From Pseudomonadota bacterium (GTDB lineage: Bacteria > Pseudomonadota > Gammaproteobacteria > Xanthomonadales > Xanthomonadaceae), in NCBI GenBank assembly GCA_023388355.1, contig JAEWGI010000019.1, positions 1 through 64,000 of the forward strand: 64,000 nt of DNA, given 5' to 3'. The position numbers and the translations under genes are program-made. How positions within the stretch are numbered: the stretch's first letter is position 1; the number at the start of each line of letters is the position of its first letter. This document shows positions 34,822 through 44,239 of this stretch, piece after piece. The notes beneath the pieces are model-generated. The model was not told the DNA's origin. It worked only from the letters and a program-made list of their open reading frames with translations, and did no database searches.

Positions 34822-35511
34822 ATGTCGCGTACTCCCGCAGGCTCCATCGCGCTGTGGCCGCTGCCGCTGGCCATCGCGCTGCTGTTCGGCGTGGCCGCGC
34901 ACGTGGCGCTGTGGCTGTCGATCCGGGACGGCTGGATCGAGGGCTGCGTGCCCTACCTGGAAGGCTGCACCTCGATCAGCCGCGCCGCCCGCCACGGGCT
35001 GGGCAACCACGTGTTCCGCCTGATGGTGCTGCCCTGCGCGGCGCTGCTGGGGCTGCACTGGTGGCTGTCGGCGCGCTGGCTGGGGCGCGGCCGGGGCGCG
35101 GTGGCCTGGCTTGGCGCGGCGGCGGCGCTGGCGCTGGCCGTGTATGCGACCTTCCTCGGCACCGACGGCGAGGCCTACCGCTTCCTGCGCCGCTATGGCG
35201 TGGTCTGCTTCTTCGGCTTCGGCTATCTCGCCCAGCTGGGGTTCCTGCGCGGCCTGCGCGTGGACGCGCATCGCGGTGCGCGACTGTCCACGGCGCTGGT
35301 GACGGTCAGCGTGCTGATGCTGCTGCTGGGGCTGGCCAACGTGGTGGCCGGCGCGGTGGTCGTCGACGAGGACTTCAAGGACCGGATCGAGAACGTACTG
35401 GAATGGCACCTGGGCTGGCTGCTGGCCGCCTGGTACCTGCTGCACGCCTGGCTGTGGCGCCGGCTGGACGCGAAGCTGGTGTTCGCGCCGGCGCCGGACG
35501 GGAAGCACTGA
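34822..35511 (+). CDS. Six-helix membrane protein (Frag1/DRAM/Sfk1-like)
   Basis: A 229-residue inner-membrane protein with six predicted helices, at about 12-34, 64-85, 93-112, 124-144, 155-180 and 195-213. A conserved-looking extracytoplasmic loop after helix 1 (GWIEGCVPYLEGCTSISRAARHG) contains two cysteines and resembles the PYLS-type loop of the Frag1/DRAM/Sfk1 family, but the assignment is tentative. It lies 151 nt after the glycosidase-like gene and converges on eda. Function is unknown; a link with the saccharide locus is only positional. Confidence 0.62.
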   Translation: MSRTPAGSIALWPLPLAIALLFGVAAHVALWLSIRDGWIEGCVPYLEGCTSISRAARHGLGNHVFRLMVLPCAALLGLHWWLSARWLGRGRGAVAWLGAAAALALAVYATFLGTDGEAYRFLRRYGVVCFFGFGYLAQLGFLRGLRVDAHRGARLSTALVTVSVLMLLLGLANVVAGAVVVDEDFKDRIENVLEWHLGWLLAAWYLLHAWLWRRLDAKLVFAPAPDGKH

Positions 35512-35624
35512 CAGCGGCGTGGCGCAGGCAGGCAGCTTGCCGCGTCAGTCGCGCGGCGGCCGGTGCAGGGTGGAATGGTGGCGGGCCGGGGCCGGATGCG
35601 ACCGCAGGTCGCATCCGGGCAAGG

Positions 35625-36290
35625 TCAGGCGCTGGCGGCGCGGGCCTCGGCGATGAGGGCGGCGGCGCGCGCGGCGCTTTCCCGCACGCGGGTCCAGTCG
35701 CCGGCGGCGATCCAGTCCTTCGGCACCATCCACGAGCCGCCGATGCACAGCACGTTGGGCTGGGCGAGGAACTCGCCGGCGTTCGCTTCGCCGATGCCGC
35801 CGGTGGGGCAGAGCTTGAGCGCGCCCAGCGGACCGGCCAGGCCCTTGAGCATGGTCAGCCCGCCGACCGCGCTGGCCGGGAACAGCTTGCAGCAGCGGAA
35901 GCCGCGCGCCATCAGCGACATGAACTCGGTGGGCGTGGCGCCGCCGGGCACCGCCGGGATCGATGCGCGCGCCAGCGCTTCCGCCAGCGCGGGCGGGGTG
36001 CCCGGGGTCACCAGGAAGTCGGCGCCGGCATCGACCGACTGCTTGATGTGGGTCTCGTCGAGCACGGTGCCGGCGCCGATCACGATCTCGGGCAGCGCCT
36101 TCTTCAGTGCCGCCAGCGCGTCCAGCGCGGCCGGCGTGCGCAGGGTCAGCTCCAGCGAAGTCAGTCCGCCCTCGAGCAGCGCATCGGCGATGCGGCGCCC
36201 CTGGTCGACGCTGTCGACGGTGATCACCGGCAGGATGCCGGCGTTGCGGAGGAGCTGTTCGGCGTGGTTCTGGAGGGCTTCGATGGTCAT
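35625..36290 (-). CDS. eda: KDPG/KHG aldolase (2-dehydro-3-deoxyphosphogluconate aldolase)
   Basis: A 221-residue class I aldolase, the last Entner-Doudoroff step, splitting KDPG to pyruvate and glyceraldehyde 3-phosphate. The Schiff-base lysine is K135 in CKLFPAS, and the catalytic glutamate is E47 in SLELTLRT. GAGTVLDE and FLVTPGT are standard. Start ATG at 36290 is used; a longer frame to 36401 adds shadow sequence. It is last in the minus-strand operon bgl-zwf-glk-pgl-edd-eda, separated from edd by 123 nt, within which AATGACCA-type RBS signals are weak. Confidence 0.95.
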   Translation of the reverse strand: MTIEALQNHAEQLLRNAGILPVITVDSVDQGRRIADALLEGGLTSLELTLRTPAALDALAALKKALPEIVIGAGTVLDETHIKQSVDAGADFLVTPGTPPALAEALARASIPAVPGGATPTEFMSLMARGFRCCKLFPASAVGGLTMLKGLAGPLGALKLCPTGGIGEANAGEFLAQPNVLCIGGSWMVPKDWIAAGDWTRVRESAARAAALIAEARAASA

Positions 36291-36413
36291 TGGAGGTGTC
36301 GGGGCGATGGATGCACGGGTTCGTTGGCTGCTGGTGGCCGGCGGCTGGCCGGAAGCGAAGCGCATGACGGCGGCACCGGGTCCCAGCCACCAGGCACCCA
36401 CTGTCGCAAAGGC

Positions 36414-38330
36414 TCAGGCGTCGCGATGCTCGTGCGGCGCCAGCGCCGCGGCTTGCGGATCGTCGCCCAGCTCGTATTCCTGGTCGTACTCCCAGGGGCC
36501 GCCGTCGCGCGAGGGCGGGCCGCAGGAGATCGACAGCGCGCCCTGGTCGGCCGGCGAGACCATCGCGCGGCTGAAGGCGAACAGATTGCGGCCGATGTCC
36601 CAGGCGCAGTGCGAGGTGTCCGGCGCGGCTTCGCGCGCGGCCCATTCGGCGGCGTCGACCAGGGCTTCCAGCGTGCCGGCTTCGCCGTCGAGGCGGAGCA
36701 TGTCGCCCTCGCGCAGCTTCGCGATCGCACCGCCGCGCGCGGCCTCGGGGGTGAGGTGGATCGCGGCGGGGATCTTGCCCGAGGCGCCCGACAGGCGGCC
36801 GTCGGTCACCAGCGCCACGCGCCGGCCCTGGTTCTGGAGCATGCCCAGCAGCGGCGCCAGCGAATGCAGCTCCGGCATGCCGTTGGCCTTCGGGCCCTGG
36901 TAGCGGACCACGGCGATGAAGTCCCGTGGCAGCGCGCCGGCCGCGTGCAGCTTGTTGAGCGTGCGTGGATCGTCCACCACCACCGCCGGCGCCTCGATCG
37001 TGCGGTATTCGGGCTTGACCGCGGAGAGCTTGATCAGCGAGCGGCCGAGGTTGCCGCGCAGCAGGCGCAGCCCGCCCTGGGCCTCGAACGGAGCATCGGC
37101 CGTGCGCACCACCGCGTCGTCGCCGCTGGTCGCCGGTGCGGGCGCGTAGCCGAGCACGCCGCCCGACAGGGTCGGCTCGTCGCACCAGGCGCGCATGCCG
37201 CCGGGCAGGACGGTTTCGATGTCGGCGTGCATCAGCCCGGCGTCGAGCAGCTCGCGGAACACGAAGCCCACGCCGCCGGCGGCCTGGAAGCGGTTCACGT
37301 CGGCGTCGCCGTTGGGGTACACGCGTGCCAGCAGCGGCACCACCTGCGACAGGCGGTCCATGTCGTCCCAGGTCAGCACGATGCCGGCCGCGCGCGCCAC
37401 CGCCACCCAGTGGATGGTGTGGTTGGTCGAGCCGCCGGTGGCCATCAGCGCGACCACCGCATTGACGATCGCGCGCTCGTCGATCAGGCGCCCCAGCGGG
37501 CGGTAATCGTCGCCGAGCCCGGAAATGCGCAGTGCGCGCTCGGTGGCGGCGCGGGTCAGCGCCTCGCGGACCGAGGTGCCGGGATTGGCGAACGAGCCGG
37601 GCAGCTGCACACCCATCGCCTCCAGCAGCACCTGGTTGGAGTTGGCGGTGCCGTAGAAGGTGCAGGTGCCGGGCGCGTGGTAGGACGCCGATTCGGCTTC
37701 GAGCAGCTCCTCGCGCGTGGCCTCGCCGGCGGCGTAGCGCTCGCGCACCTCGGCCTTGAGCTTGTTGGGGATGCCCGGGGTCATCGGCCCGGCCGGGATG
37801 AACACCGAGGGCAGGTGGCCGAAGGCCAGCGCGCCGATCAGCAGGCCCGGCACGATCTTGTCGCAGATGCCCAGGTGCACGGCGCTGTCGAACATGTCGT
37901 GCGACAGGCCGATGGCAGTGGCCTGCGCGATCACGTCGCGCGAGAACAGCGACAGCTCCATGCCGGCGCGGCCCTGGGTGACGCCGTCGCACATCGCCGG
38001 CACGCCGCCGGCGACCTGGGCGGTGGCGCCGAGCGAGCGGGCGTGTTCGCGGATCAGGGCGGGGTAGGGCTCGTACGGCTGGTGCGCCGAGAGCATGTCG
38101 TTGTAGGCGGTGATGATCGCCAGGTTGGGCGAGGCGCCGCCGCGCAGGCGCGACTTGTCGGTCGGGCCGCAGGCGGCGAAGGCGTGGGCGAGGTTGCCGC
38201 AGCTCAGGCGCGAGCGGTTGGGCCCGGCCTGGTGCATGGCATCGATGCCGGCCAGGTAGGCCGCGCGCGAGGCGCGGCTGCGGCGGCGGATGCGTTCGGT
38301 GACGTCGTGCAGTACGGGATGCAGGCTCAT
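36414..38330 (-). CDS. edd: 6-phosphogluconate dehydratase
   Basis: A 638-residue iron-sulfur dehydratase (IlvD/Edd family) converting 6-phosphogluconate to [27 protein letters not shown] opens the protein. [19 protein letters not shown] and [11 protein letters not shown] contain cluster-ligand cysteines of the family, and [24 protein letters not shown] is the C-terminal signature. Length fits Edd (about 605-640). It follows pgl by 40 nt and precedes eda. With zwf, pgl and glk beside it, glucose flux through the Entner-Doudoroff route is encoded in one block. Confidence 0.96.
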   Translation of the reverse strand: MSLHPVLHDVTERIRRRSRASRAAYLAGIDAMHQAGPNRSRLSCGNLAHAFAACGPTDKSRLRGGASPNLAIITAYNDMLSAHQPYEPYPALIREHARSLGATAQVAGGVPAMCDGVTQGRAGMELSLFSRDVIAQATAIGLSHDMFDSAVHLGICDKIVPGLLIGALAFGHLPSVFIPAGPMTPGIPNKLKAEVRERYAAGEATREELLEAESASYHAPGTCTFYGTANSNQVLLEAMGVQLPGSFANPGTSVREALTRAATERALRISGLGDDYRPLGRLIDERAIVNAVVALMATGGSTNHTIHWVAVARAAGIVLTWDDMDRLSQVVPLLARVYPNGDADVNRFQAAGGVGFVFRELLDAGLMHADIETVLPGGMRAWCDEPTLSGGVLGYAPAPATSGDDAVVRTADAPFEAQGGLRLLRGNLGRSLIKLSAVKPEYRTIEAPAVVVDDPRTLNKLHAAGALPRDFIAVVRYQGPKANGMPELHSLAPLLGMLQNQGRRVALVTDGRLSGASGKIPAAIHLTPEAARGGAIAKLREGDMLRLDGEAGTLEALVDAAEWAAREAAPDTSHCAWDIGRNLFAFSRAMVSPADQGALSISCGPPSRDGGPWEYDQEYELGDDPQAAALAPHEHRDA

Positions 38331-38370
38331 TGGCTTTCTGGCGATGAGGCGTGTGTACGGTGTCGCGGGG

Positions 38371-39114
38371 TCACGGACACCAGTGGACGTGCAGCGGCGC
38401 GCCGGGGGTCAGGAACGCGATGCGTGCGGGATATTCGAGCGGATCGTCGCCGTCGAGCACGCGCTCGAGCAGCTTGCGCTTGCTTTCGCCGCGGATCAGC
38501 AGCAGGCGGGTGTGGGCGGGGGCGAGCCCGGCCGGAGTAAGGCTGATGCGGCGCAGGAACTTGCCGGCGCCGGGACAGCCGGTGGCGTCGGCCGCGACGT
38601 AGGCGCTGTGCGAGGCCAGCGCCTGCCCCAGGTTCTGCATGCGCGGGAACAGCGAGGCGGTGTGGCCGTCCTCGCCCATGCCCAGCACCACCACGCCGGG
38701 CGGCGCCTGCGCGTGCAGGTTGGCGGCGTTGACCGCCTCCTCGATGCTGCGCCCGGGGCGGGTGATGTTCTCGAAGCGCGCCCTGGCGGCGTTGTTGCGC
38801 AGCAGCGATTCGCGGATCAGGCGCGAGTTGCTGTCCGGGTCGTCGGGCAGCAGCCAGCGCTCGTCGACCAGGGCCACGTCCACCCTGTCCCACTCCAGCG
38901 GCGCCTTCGACAGCGCCTCGTACACGGGCGCCGGGGTGCTGCCCCCGGACAGCAGCAGGCGCGCGCGCGGCTGCTCCTGCAGGTCGCGCGACAGCACCGA
39001 CGAGATCGCCACGGCCGCGCCCCAGGTCCACTGGGTCTGGGATTCGTAGCTGTGCATCTGCACCGCAGCGCGGGGCGCGCCGGGCGCGGTGCCGGTGTTG
39101 TCGCGAACGTTCAC
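38371..39114 (-). CDS. pgl: 6-phosphogluconolactonase
   Basis: A 247-residue DevB/SOL-type lactonase hydrolysing 6-phosphogluconolactone. [40 protein letters not shown] and [14 protein letters not shown] are the family motifs. The start is GTG at 39114, overlapping the glk stop by 4 nt (GTGA). No ATG fits: the first internal Met is about 20 residues in and would delete the first strand. The C terminus ends HVHWCP. Tight coupling to glk supports the GTG. Confidence 0.93.
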   Translation of the reverse strand: MNVRDNTGTAPGAPRAAVQMHSYESQTQWTWGAAVAISSVLSRDLQEQPRARLLLSGGSTPAPVYEALSKAPLEWDRVDVALVDERWLLPDDPDSNSRLIRESLLRNNAARARFENITRPGRSIEEAVNAANLHAQAPPGVVVLGMGEDGHTASLFPRMQNLGQALASHSAYVAADATGCPGAGKFLRRISLTPAGLAPAHTRLLLIRGESKRKLLERVLDGDDPLEYPARIAFLTPGAPLHVHWCP

Positions 39115-40118
39115 GCCGCCACCGCCGCATGCGCCTCGCGGCGGGCGATCGCGGCCGTGCCCAGCAGTCCGGCGTGCGGATGCAGCACCGCCAGCGAGGG
39201 AACCCGCGCCATGGTCGGGGAGAACCGGCCCTTGTGCTCGAAGCGCTGGCGGAAACCGGAATGCTGCAGGGCGTCGAGCATCTTCGGCACCAGGCCGCCG
39301 GTCAGGAACACGCCGTCCCAGGCGCCGAGCGTGAGCACCAGGTCGCCGGCGATCGCGCCGAACACGGCGCAGAACACGTCGACCGCGCGCGAGCAGCGCG
39401 GATCGCCGGCCTGCGCGCCGGCGGTGATGTCGGCCGGCTGCATCGGGCCCGGGTCCTCGCCGGCGATCTCGCTCAGCGCGCGATGGATGTTCACCAGCCC
39501 GGGGCCGCACACCAGGCGTTCGTTCGAGACCCGGCCGAACTGGGCCGAGAGGCGGTCCAGGATCGCCAGCTCCTCGGGCGTGCCGGGCGGGAAGCTCACG
39601 TGCCCGCCCTCGGTTTCCAGCGGGTAGTGGCGGCCATCGCGGATCACCAGCCCGCCCACGCCCAGGCCGGTGCCCGGGCCCAGGATGGCGTAGGTGCGGT
39701 GCCGGGGCGACTCGTCCGGAACCCAGGACGCGCCGCCGATGCGGACCACGTCTCCGGACTGCAGCAGCGGGATCGCCATCGCCTGGGCGGCGAAGTCGTT
39801 GACCAGGGTGACGCGCTCGAAGCCCAGCTGGGCCTGCGTGCGCGGGCGCGAGATCACCCAGGGATGGTTGGTGATGCGCGCCTCGTCGCCATCGACCCGG
39901 CCGGCGACCGCGAACACGCCTTCCACGATCCCGGTGTCGTGCTGGCCGGTTTCGCGCAGGTAGTGGCGCGCCGCTTCGGCCAGCGAGGGAAAGTCCGACA
40001 CCGCGAACCGCTGCACGCTGTCGACCATCAGCGGCGCGCCGGCGCAGGGATCGGCCAGCGCGAAACGGGCGTTGGTGCCGCCGATATCAGCCAGCAGGAC
40101 CTGCGAACCGGCGCTCAT
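39111..40118 (-). CDS. glk: Glucokinase
   Basis: A 335-residue ROK-independent, E. coli-type glucokinase phosphorylating glucose to G6P. The phosphate-binding loop LLADIGGTNARFAL is at residues 8-21, LVNDFAAQAMAIPLL includes the catalytic Asp, LGPGTGLGVG is the second ATP loop, and LETEGGHVSFPP is the glucose-binding block. It overlaps zwf by 4 nt at its start and pgl by 4 nt at its end, so the three are translationally coupled. It traps glucose released by the GH1 and GH3 beta-glucosidases. Confidence 0.95.
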   Translation of the reverse strand: MSAGSQVLLADIGGTNARFALADPCAGAPLMVDSVQRFAVSDFPSLAEAARHYLRETGQHDTGIVEGVFAVAGRVDGDEARITNHPWVISRPRTQAQLGFERVTLVNDFAAQAMAIPLLQSGDVVRIGGASWVPDESPRHRTYAILGPGTGLGVGGLVIRDGRHYPLETEGGHVSFPPGTPEELAILDRLSAQFGRVSNERLVCGPGLVNIHRALSEIAGEDPGPMQPADITAGAQAGDPRCSRAVDVFCAVFGAIAGDLVLTLGAWDGVFLTGGLVPKMLDALQHSGFRQRFEHKGRFSPTMARVPSLAVLHPHAGLLGTAAIARREAHAAVAA

Positions 40119-41533
40119 CCGCGCCTGCCCGCAGGACCGCCCACCGTGTGCGGCAGGAACGCGGCCGCGCCGGCCGGGCCCCAGGAGCCGGCGGGATATT
40201 CCTGCACGGGGGTGCCGGCCTGCTGCCAGGCGGCGCTGATGCTGTCGATCCAGCGCCAGGCGGCCTCGACCTCGTCGTCGCGCACGAACAGGGTCTGGTC
40301 GCCCTTGAGCGCGTCGATCATCAGCCGTTCGTAGGCGATGCGGCGCTTGGGCGGCAGCATCGCCATGTCCAGCGACATCGGCATCAGCTCGGTCGCGCCC
40401 CATTCGGGCGCGGCCAGGCTGCCCATCAGCCCCAGTTCGATCGTCTCTTCCGGCTGCAGCCGCATGCGCAGCCGGTTGGGCGTGGCGCGACGGCTGTCGG
40501 GGCGGTCGAACACCCAGTGGGTGACGGGCTTGAAGTTCACCAGCACCTCGGTGGTGCGCGAGGGCAGCCGCTTGCCGGTCGCGAGCCGGAACGGCACGCC
40601 GGCCCAGCGCCAGTTGTCGATCCATGCGGTCAGGCCGACAAAGGTTTCGACAGCGCTGTCAGCCGTAAACCCTTTTGCCGCCGCGCCTTCCACCACGCCC
40701 GGGCCGTAGCGTCCGCGGATGCTGTCGACGCCCACCGCTTCCGCGGTCATCGGTCGCAGCGCGCGCAGCACCTTGCGCTTCTCGTCGCGCACGCTGTCGG
40801 CATCGAGCGCCGCCGGCGGCTCCATCGCCACCAGCGCCAGCAGCTGCAGCATGTGGTTCTGGACCATGTCGCGCAGCGCGCCGTAGTCGGCGTAATAGCC
40901 CTCCCGGCCGTCCACGCCGCCGGTCTCGGCGACGAGGATGTCGACCGACTCGATGCAGCGGTTGTCCCACACCGCCTCGAGCAGGGTGTTGCCGAAGCGC
41001 AGCGCCAGCAGGTTCTGCACCGGTGCCTTGCCCAGGTAGTGGTCGATGCGGAAGATCCGCGACTCGTCCAGCGCCGACTTGAGGGTGGCGTCGATCGCGC
41101 GCGCCGAAGCCAGGTCGTGGCCGATCGGCTTTTCCAGCACCAGTCGCGAGGGCGGCTCGAGCAGGCCCGCGGCCTTGAGCCCGCGGCAGGCGGACTCGAA
41201 CAGGTTGGGCGGGGTCGACAGGTAGCTCACCGCGGGCCGATCGGCGTACTGCGACAGCGCCGCGGCCATGCCTTCGGTGTCGTTGAGGTTGAGCGGGTGG
41301 TAGTGGATGCGCGAGAGCAGGTTGTCGAGCGCGCCGCTGTGCACGTCGCCCTCGTCGATGCGCTCGCGCAGCCAGGCGCGGAAGCCGTCGTCGTCGTGCG
41401 CCGTGCGGCCGATCGCGATCACCCGGAAACTGTCGGGCAGCAGCCGGTCGCGCAGCAGGTGCAGCAGCGACGGAAACAGATAGCGTTGTGCCAGGTCGCC
41501 CGTGGCACCGAACAGCAGGATGGAATCGTGCAT
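40115..41533 (-). CDS. zwf: Glucose-6-phosphate 1-dehydrogenase
   Basis: A 472-residue NAD(P)-dependent enzyme making 6-phosphogluconolactone. GATGDLAQRYLFPSL (residues 9-23) is the dinucleotide-binding motif, and EKPIGHDLASA and RIDHYLGKAPVQNLLALRF contain the substrate site with the catalytic His. ATG at 41533 is used rather than an upstream ATG at 41599, which overlaps the end of the GH1 gene. It sits 22 nt after the GH1 gene and overlaps glk. No 6-phosphogluconate dehydrogenase is present in the block, consistent with Entner-Doudoroff use. Confidence 0.96.
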   Translation of the reverse strand: MHDSILLFGATGDLAQRYLFPSLLHLLRDRLLPDSFRVIAIGRTAHDDDGFRAWLRERIDEGDVHSGALDNLLSRIHYHPLNLNDTEGMAAALSQYADRPAVSYLSTPPNLFESACRGLKAAGLLEPPSRLVLEKPIGHDLASARAIDATLKSALDESRIFRIDHYLGKAPVQNLLALRFGNTLLEAVWDNRCIESVDILVAETGGVDGREGYYADYGALRDMVQNHMLQLLALVAMEPPAALDADSVRDEKRKVLRALRPMTAEAVGVDSIRGRYGPGVVEGAAAKGFTADSAVETFVGLTAWIDNWRWAGVPFRLATGKRLPSRTTEVLVNFKPVTHWVFDRPDSRRATPNRLRMRLQPEETIELGLMGSLAAPEWGATELMPMSLDMAMLPPKRRIAYERLMIDALKGDQTLFVRDDEVEAAWRWIDSISAAWQQAGTPVQEYPAGSWGPAGAAAFLPHTVGGPAGRRG

Positions 41534-41555
41534 GGACGCCGTATGCGGCTCTCGG

Positions 41556-42929
41556 TCAGTAGGGAAGGGGGTCGGACAGGGCGCGACCGTGACTGCCAAT
41601 GATGCCAGAGAACCAGCGCGCGCTGTCCTTCAGGGTGCGTTCGAGCGTCCCGTAGTTGACGTGGATGATACCGAACCGCTTCGAATACCCCAGCGACCAC
41701 TCCAGGTTGTCCAGCAATGACCACGCCATGTAGCCGCGTACGTCCACGCCTGCGGCGATCGCGTCGTGGATCGCGGACAAATGCTTTCGCAGGTAATCAA
41801 TTCGCAGCGGGTCGCGGACGCGACCATCCTCGGCCACGGCCGGGTCGAAGAACGCCGCGCCGTTTTCGGTGACGTAGACGGGCAGATCGCCGTAGGTCTG
41901 CTTGAACCAGACCAGGGTGTCGGTCAGGCCCTGCGGGAATACCTCCCAGCCGGTTTCGGTATAGGTGCCCAGCGGCTGGCGCACGGCGCCGGCCTTGAGC
42001 GGGTAGCTGTCGCTGGCGGCGGTGACGCTGCGGGTGTAGTAGTTGATGCCGACGAAGTCGATCGGCTGGGCGATCTGGCGCAGGTCCTCGTCGGACGCCT
42101 GCGGCCAGGCGTCGCCGAAGATCTCCGCCAGCTCGGGCGGCCAGCGGCCGAGCAGGGCCGGATGCAGGTACTGCTCGTTCATGTACGCATGCGCACGGCG
42201 GGTGGCGGCCGCGTCTTCGGCCGAATCCGTCGCCGGGTACTTGGGCTCGATGTTCACCACCAGGCCGATCTCGTGCTTTCCCTCGACGCGGTAGGCCTGC
42301 ACCGCGGCGCCGTGCGCGCGCATCAGGTTGTGCGAGGCGATCGGCGCCTCGTAGCGGCTGCGGTGGCCGGGGGCGAGGGCGCCGTGCAGGTAGCCGCCGT
42401 CGGTGATCACCCAGGGCTCGTTGAGCGTGACCCACTTCTTCACCCGGCCGTCGAGCGCGCGGTAGAGCACCCGGCCGTATTCGGCGAACCAGTCGGCGCA
42501 GTCGCGGTTGAGCCAGCCGCCGCGGTCGTCGAGCGCGGCAGGCAGGTCCCAGTGGAACAGGGTCAGCAGCGGCTCGATGTCGTTGGCCAGCAGTTCGTCG
42601 ACCAGGCGCGAATAGAAGTCCAGGCCCTTCTGGTTCACCCGGCCGGTGCCCTCGGGCAGGATCCGCGACCACGACACGCTGAAGCGGTAGGCCTGCAGGC
42701 CCAGCTCGCGCATCAGGCGCACGTCGTCCTTCCAGCGGTGGTAGTGGTCGCAGGCGATATCGCCGGTGTCGCCGTTGAGGGTCATGCCGGGGGTGTGGGC
42801 GAAGCGGGTCCAGATGCTGGGGCCGGCGCCGTCGGCCAGCGGCGAGCCCTCGATCTGGTGGGCGGCGGTGGCGGCGCCCCAGAGGAAGCCGTCGGGGAAG
42901 CTGAAGTCCGTGTCCGGGGAGCGGGTCAT
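41556..42929 (-). CDS. Beta-glucosidase, glycoside hydrolase family 1
   Basis: A 457-residue cytoplasmic GH1 retaining beta-glucosidase with no signal peptide. Acid/base E171 lies in VTLNEPW and nucleophile E355 in VYVTENGA. FPDGFLWGAATAAHQIEG is the family N-terminal signature, and WSLLDNLEWSLGYSKRFGI the aglycone-side C-terminal block. It cleaves imported cellobiose-, laminaribiose- or sophorose-type disaccharides. It is first in the operon with zwf-glk-pgl-edd-eda. Its upstream region, shared with a divergent MalK-type ATPase, contains a LacI-type palindrome at 42968-42981. Confidence 0.95.
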   Translation of the reverse strand: MTRSPDTDFSFPDGFLWGAATAAHQIEGSPLADGAGPSIWTRFAHTPGMTLNGDTGDIACDHYHRWKDDVRLMRELGLQAYRFSVSWSRILPEGTGRVNQKGLDFYSRLVDELLANDIEPLLTLFHWDLPAALDDRGGWLNRDCADWFAEYGRVLYRALDGRVKKWVTLNEPWVITDGGYLHGALAPGHRSRYEAPIASHNLMRAHGAAVQAYRVEGKHEIGLVVNIEPKYPATDSAEDAAATRRAHAYMNEQYLHPALLGRWPPELAEIFGDAWPQASDEDLRQIAQPIDFVGINYYTRSVTAASDSYPLKAGAVRQPLGTYTETGWEVFPQGLTDTLVWFKQTYGDLPVYVTENGAAFFDPAVAEDGRVRDPLRIDYLRKHLSAIHDAIAAGVDVRGYMAWSLLDNLEWSLGYSKRFGIIHVNYGTLERTLKDSARWFSGIIGSHGRALSDPLPY

Positions 42930-42967
42930 GGCGGCATTGTCCTGCGCCGCGTGGGGGCGGCATCGGT

Positions 42968-42981
42968 TGAAAACGATTACA
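42968..42981. promoter_or_regulatory. LacI-family operator-like palindrome between GH1 and the ABC ATPase
   Basis: TGAAAACGATTACA in the 169-nt divergent region, 39 nt from the GH1 start and 118 nt from the ATPase start. It differs at one position from the site at 19986-19999 before the GH3 gene. The placement would let one regulator act on both divergent units. Which promoter it overlaps is unclear. Confidence 0.6.
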
Positions 42982-43098
42982 TGCCAGAATAGCGCAATCG
43001 TCCGGCGCGGAGGTGCATGTGGCGTCCACCGCGCGCCGCGCGAACATGCGCGCGGAGCGGGCCGCATCGCGCGGGACCGGACACGGTGGGGAGCAACG

Positions 43099-44193
43099 AT
43101 GGCGCGCGTGCAGCTCGACAACCTGCGCAAGGTCTACGACAACGGCCACGTCGCCGTGGCCGGCGCCAGCTTCGAGGTCGCCGATGGCGAGCGGCTGGTG
43201 CTGGTGGGGCCGTCGGGCTGCGGCAAGACCACGGTGCTGAGGATGATCGCGGGACTGGAGGCGATCACCGCCGGCACCCTGCGTATCGGACAGCGGGTGG
43301 TCAACGACGTCGCCCCGGCCGAGCGCGACATCGCGATGGTGTTCCAGAGCTACGCGCTGTACCCGCACATGAGCGTCGCCCAGAACCTGTCGTTCGCGCT
43401 GCGCCTGCGCGGACTGTCGAAGCAGGACGTGGCCACGCGGGTGGACGAGGCCGCGCGCATGCTCGGGCTGGAGGATCTGCTGTCGCGGCGGCCGGCGCAG
43501 CTGTCGGGCGGGCAGCGCCAGCGCGTCGCGCTGGGCCGCGCGCTGGTGCGCCAGCCGCAGGTGTTCCTGCTCGACGAGCCGCTGTCGAACCTGGACGCGA
43601 AGCTGCGCGCAGGGATGCGGGTGGAGATCGCGCGTCTGCACCAGCGGCTGGGCACGACCATGGTCTACGTCACCCACGACCAGATCGAGGCGATGACCCT
43701 GGGCCAGCGCATCGTGGTGATGCACGAGGGGCAGGTGCAGCAGATCGACACGCCGATGGCGCTGTACCGGCGCCCGGCCAACCGTTTCGTGGCCACCTTC
43801 CTGGGCAGCCCGGCGATGAACCTGCTGCGCGGGCGCGCGCTGCACGAGGGCGGCTGGTGGCTCGAACTTGCCGACGGCAGCCGCCTGCCGCTGCCGGCGG
43901 ATGCGCCGCTGGATCCGGCCTGGCACGGGCGCGAGCTCGACTGCGGCGTGCGTCCCGAGCATCTGCTGGCGACCGGCGCCGATGGCGATGCGGGTTTCGA
44001 GGCGACAGTGGACGTGGTCGAACCGGTCGGCAGCGAGGTCCATGTCAACCTCGCCTTCGGCAGCGAAGCGCTGGTCGCGCGCCTGCCTCCCGGCGATCCG
44101 CCGCAGCCCGGCGCCCGGCTGCGGCTTGCGATCGCGCCGGGCGCGCTGCACGTTTTCGATCCACGCGACGGCAGCGCGTTGACGCCCGGCTGA
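43099..44193 (+). CDS. MalK/UgpC-type ABC transporter ATPase
   Basis: A 364-residue CUT1 sugar-importer ATPase. Walker A GPSGCGKT is at 37-44, the Q-loop is AMVFQSYALYPHMSV, the signature is LSGGQRQR, Walker B is VFLLDEPLSNLDAKLR and the H-loop is YVTHDQIEAM. From about 235 it carries the OB/TOBE regulatory domain (GSPAMNLLRGRAL, CGVRPEHL). No permease or binding protein is adjacent, so it most likely energises the importer at 28140-31330, possibly with others, as MsmK-type ATPases do. GGGGAGC precedes the ATG. otsB follows after 46 nt. Confidence 0.94.
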   Translation: MARVQLDNLRKVYDNGHVAVAGASFEVADGERLVLVGPSGCGKTTVLRMIAGLEAITAGTLRIGQRVVNDVAPAERDIAMVFQSYALYPHMSVAQNLSFALRLRGLSKQDVATRVDEAARMLGLEDLLSRRPAQLSGGQRQRVALGRALVRQPQVFLLDEPLSNLDAKLRAGMRVEIARLHQRLGTTMVYVTHDQIEAMTLGQRIVVMHEGQVQQIDTPMALYRRPANRFVATFLGSPAMNLLRGRALHEGGWWLELADGSRLPLPADAPLDPAWHGRELDCGVRPEHLLATGADGDAGFEATVDVVEPVGSEVHVNLAFGSEALVARLPPGDPPQPGARLRLAIAPGALHVFDPRDGSALTPG

Positions 44194-44239
44194 CGGCGCC
44201 TTGATGGCGCGCGGCGGCGATACGCGCCATCATGCGCGC

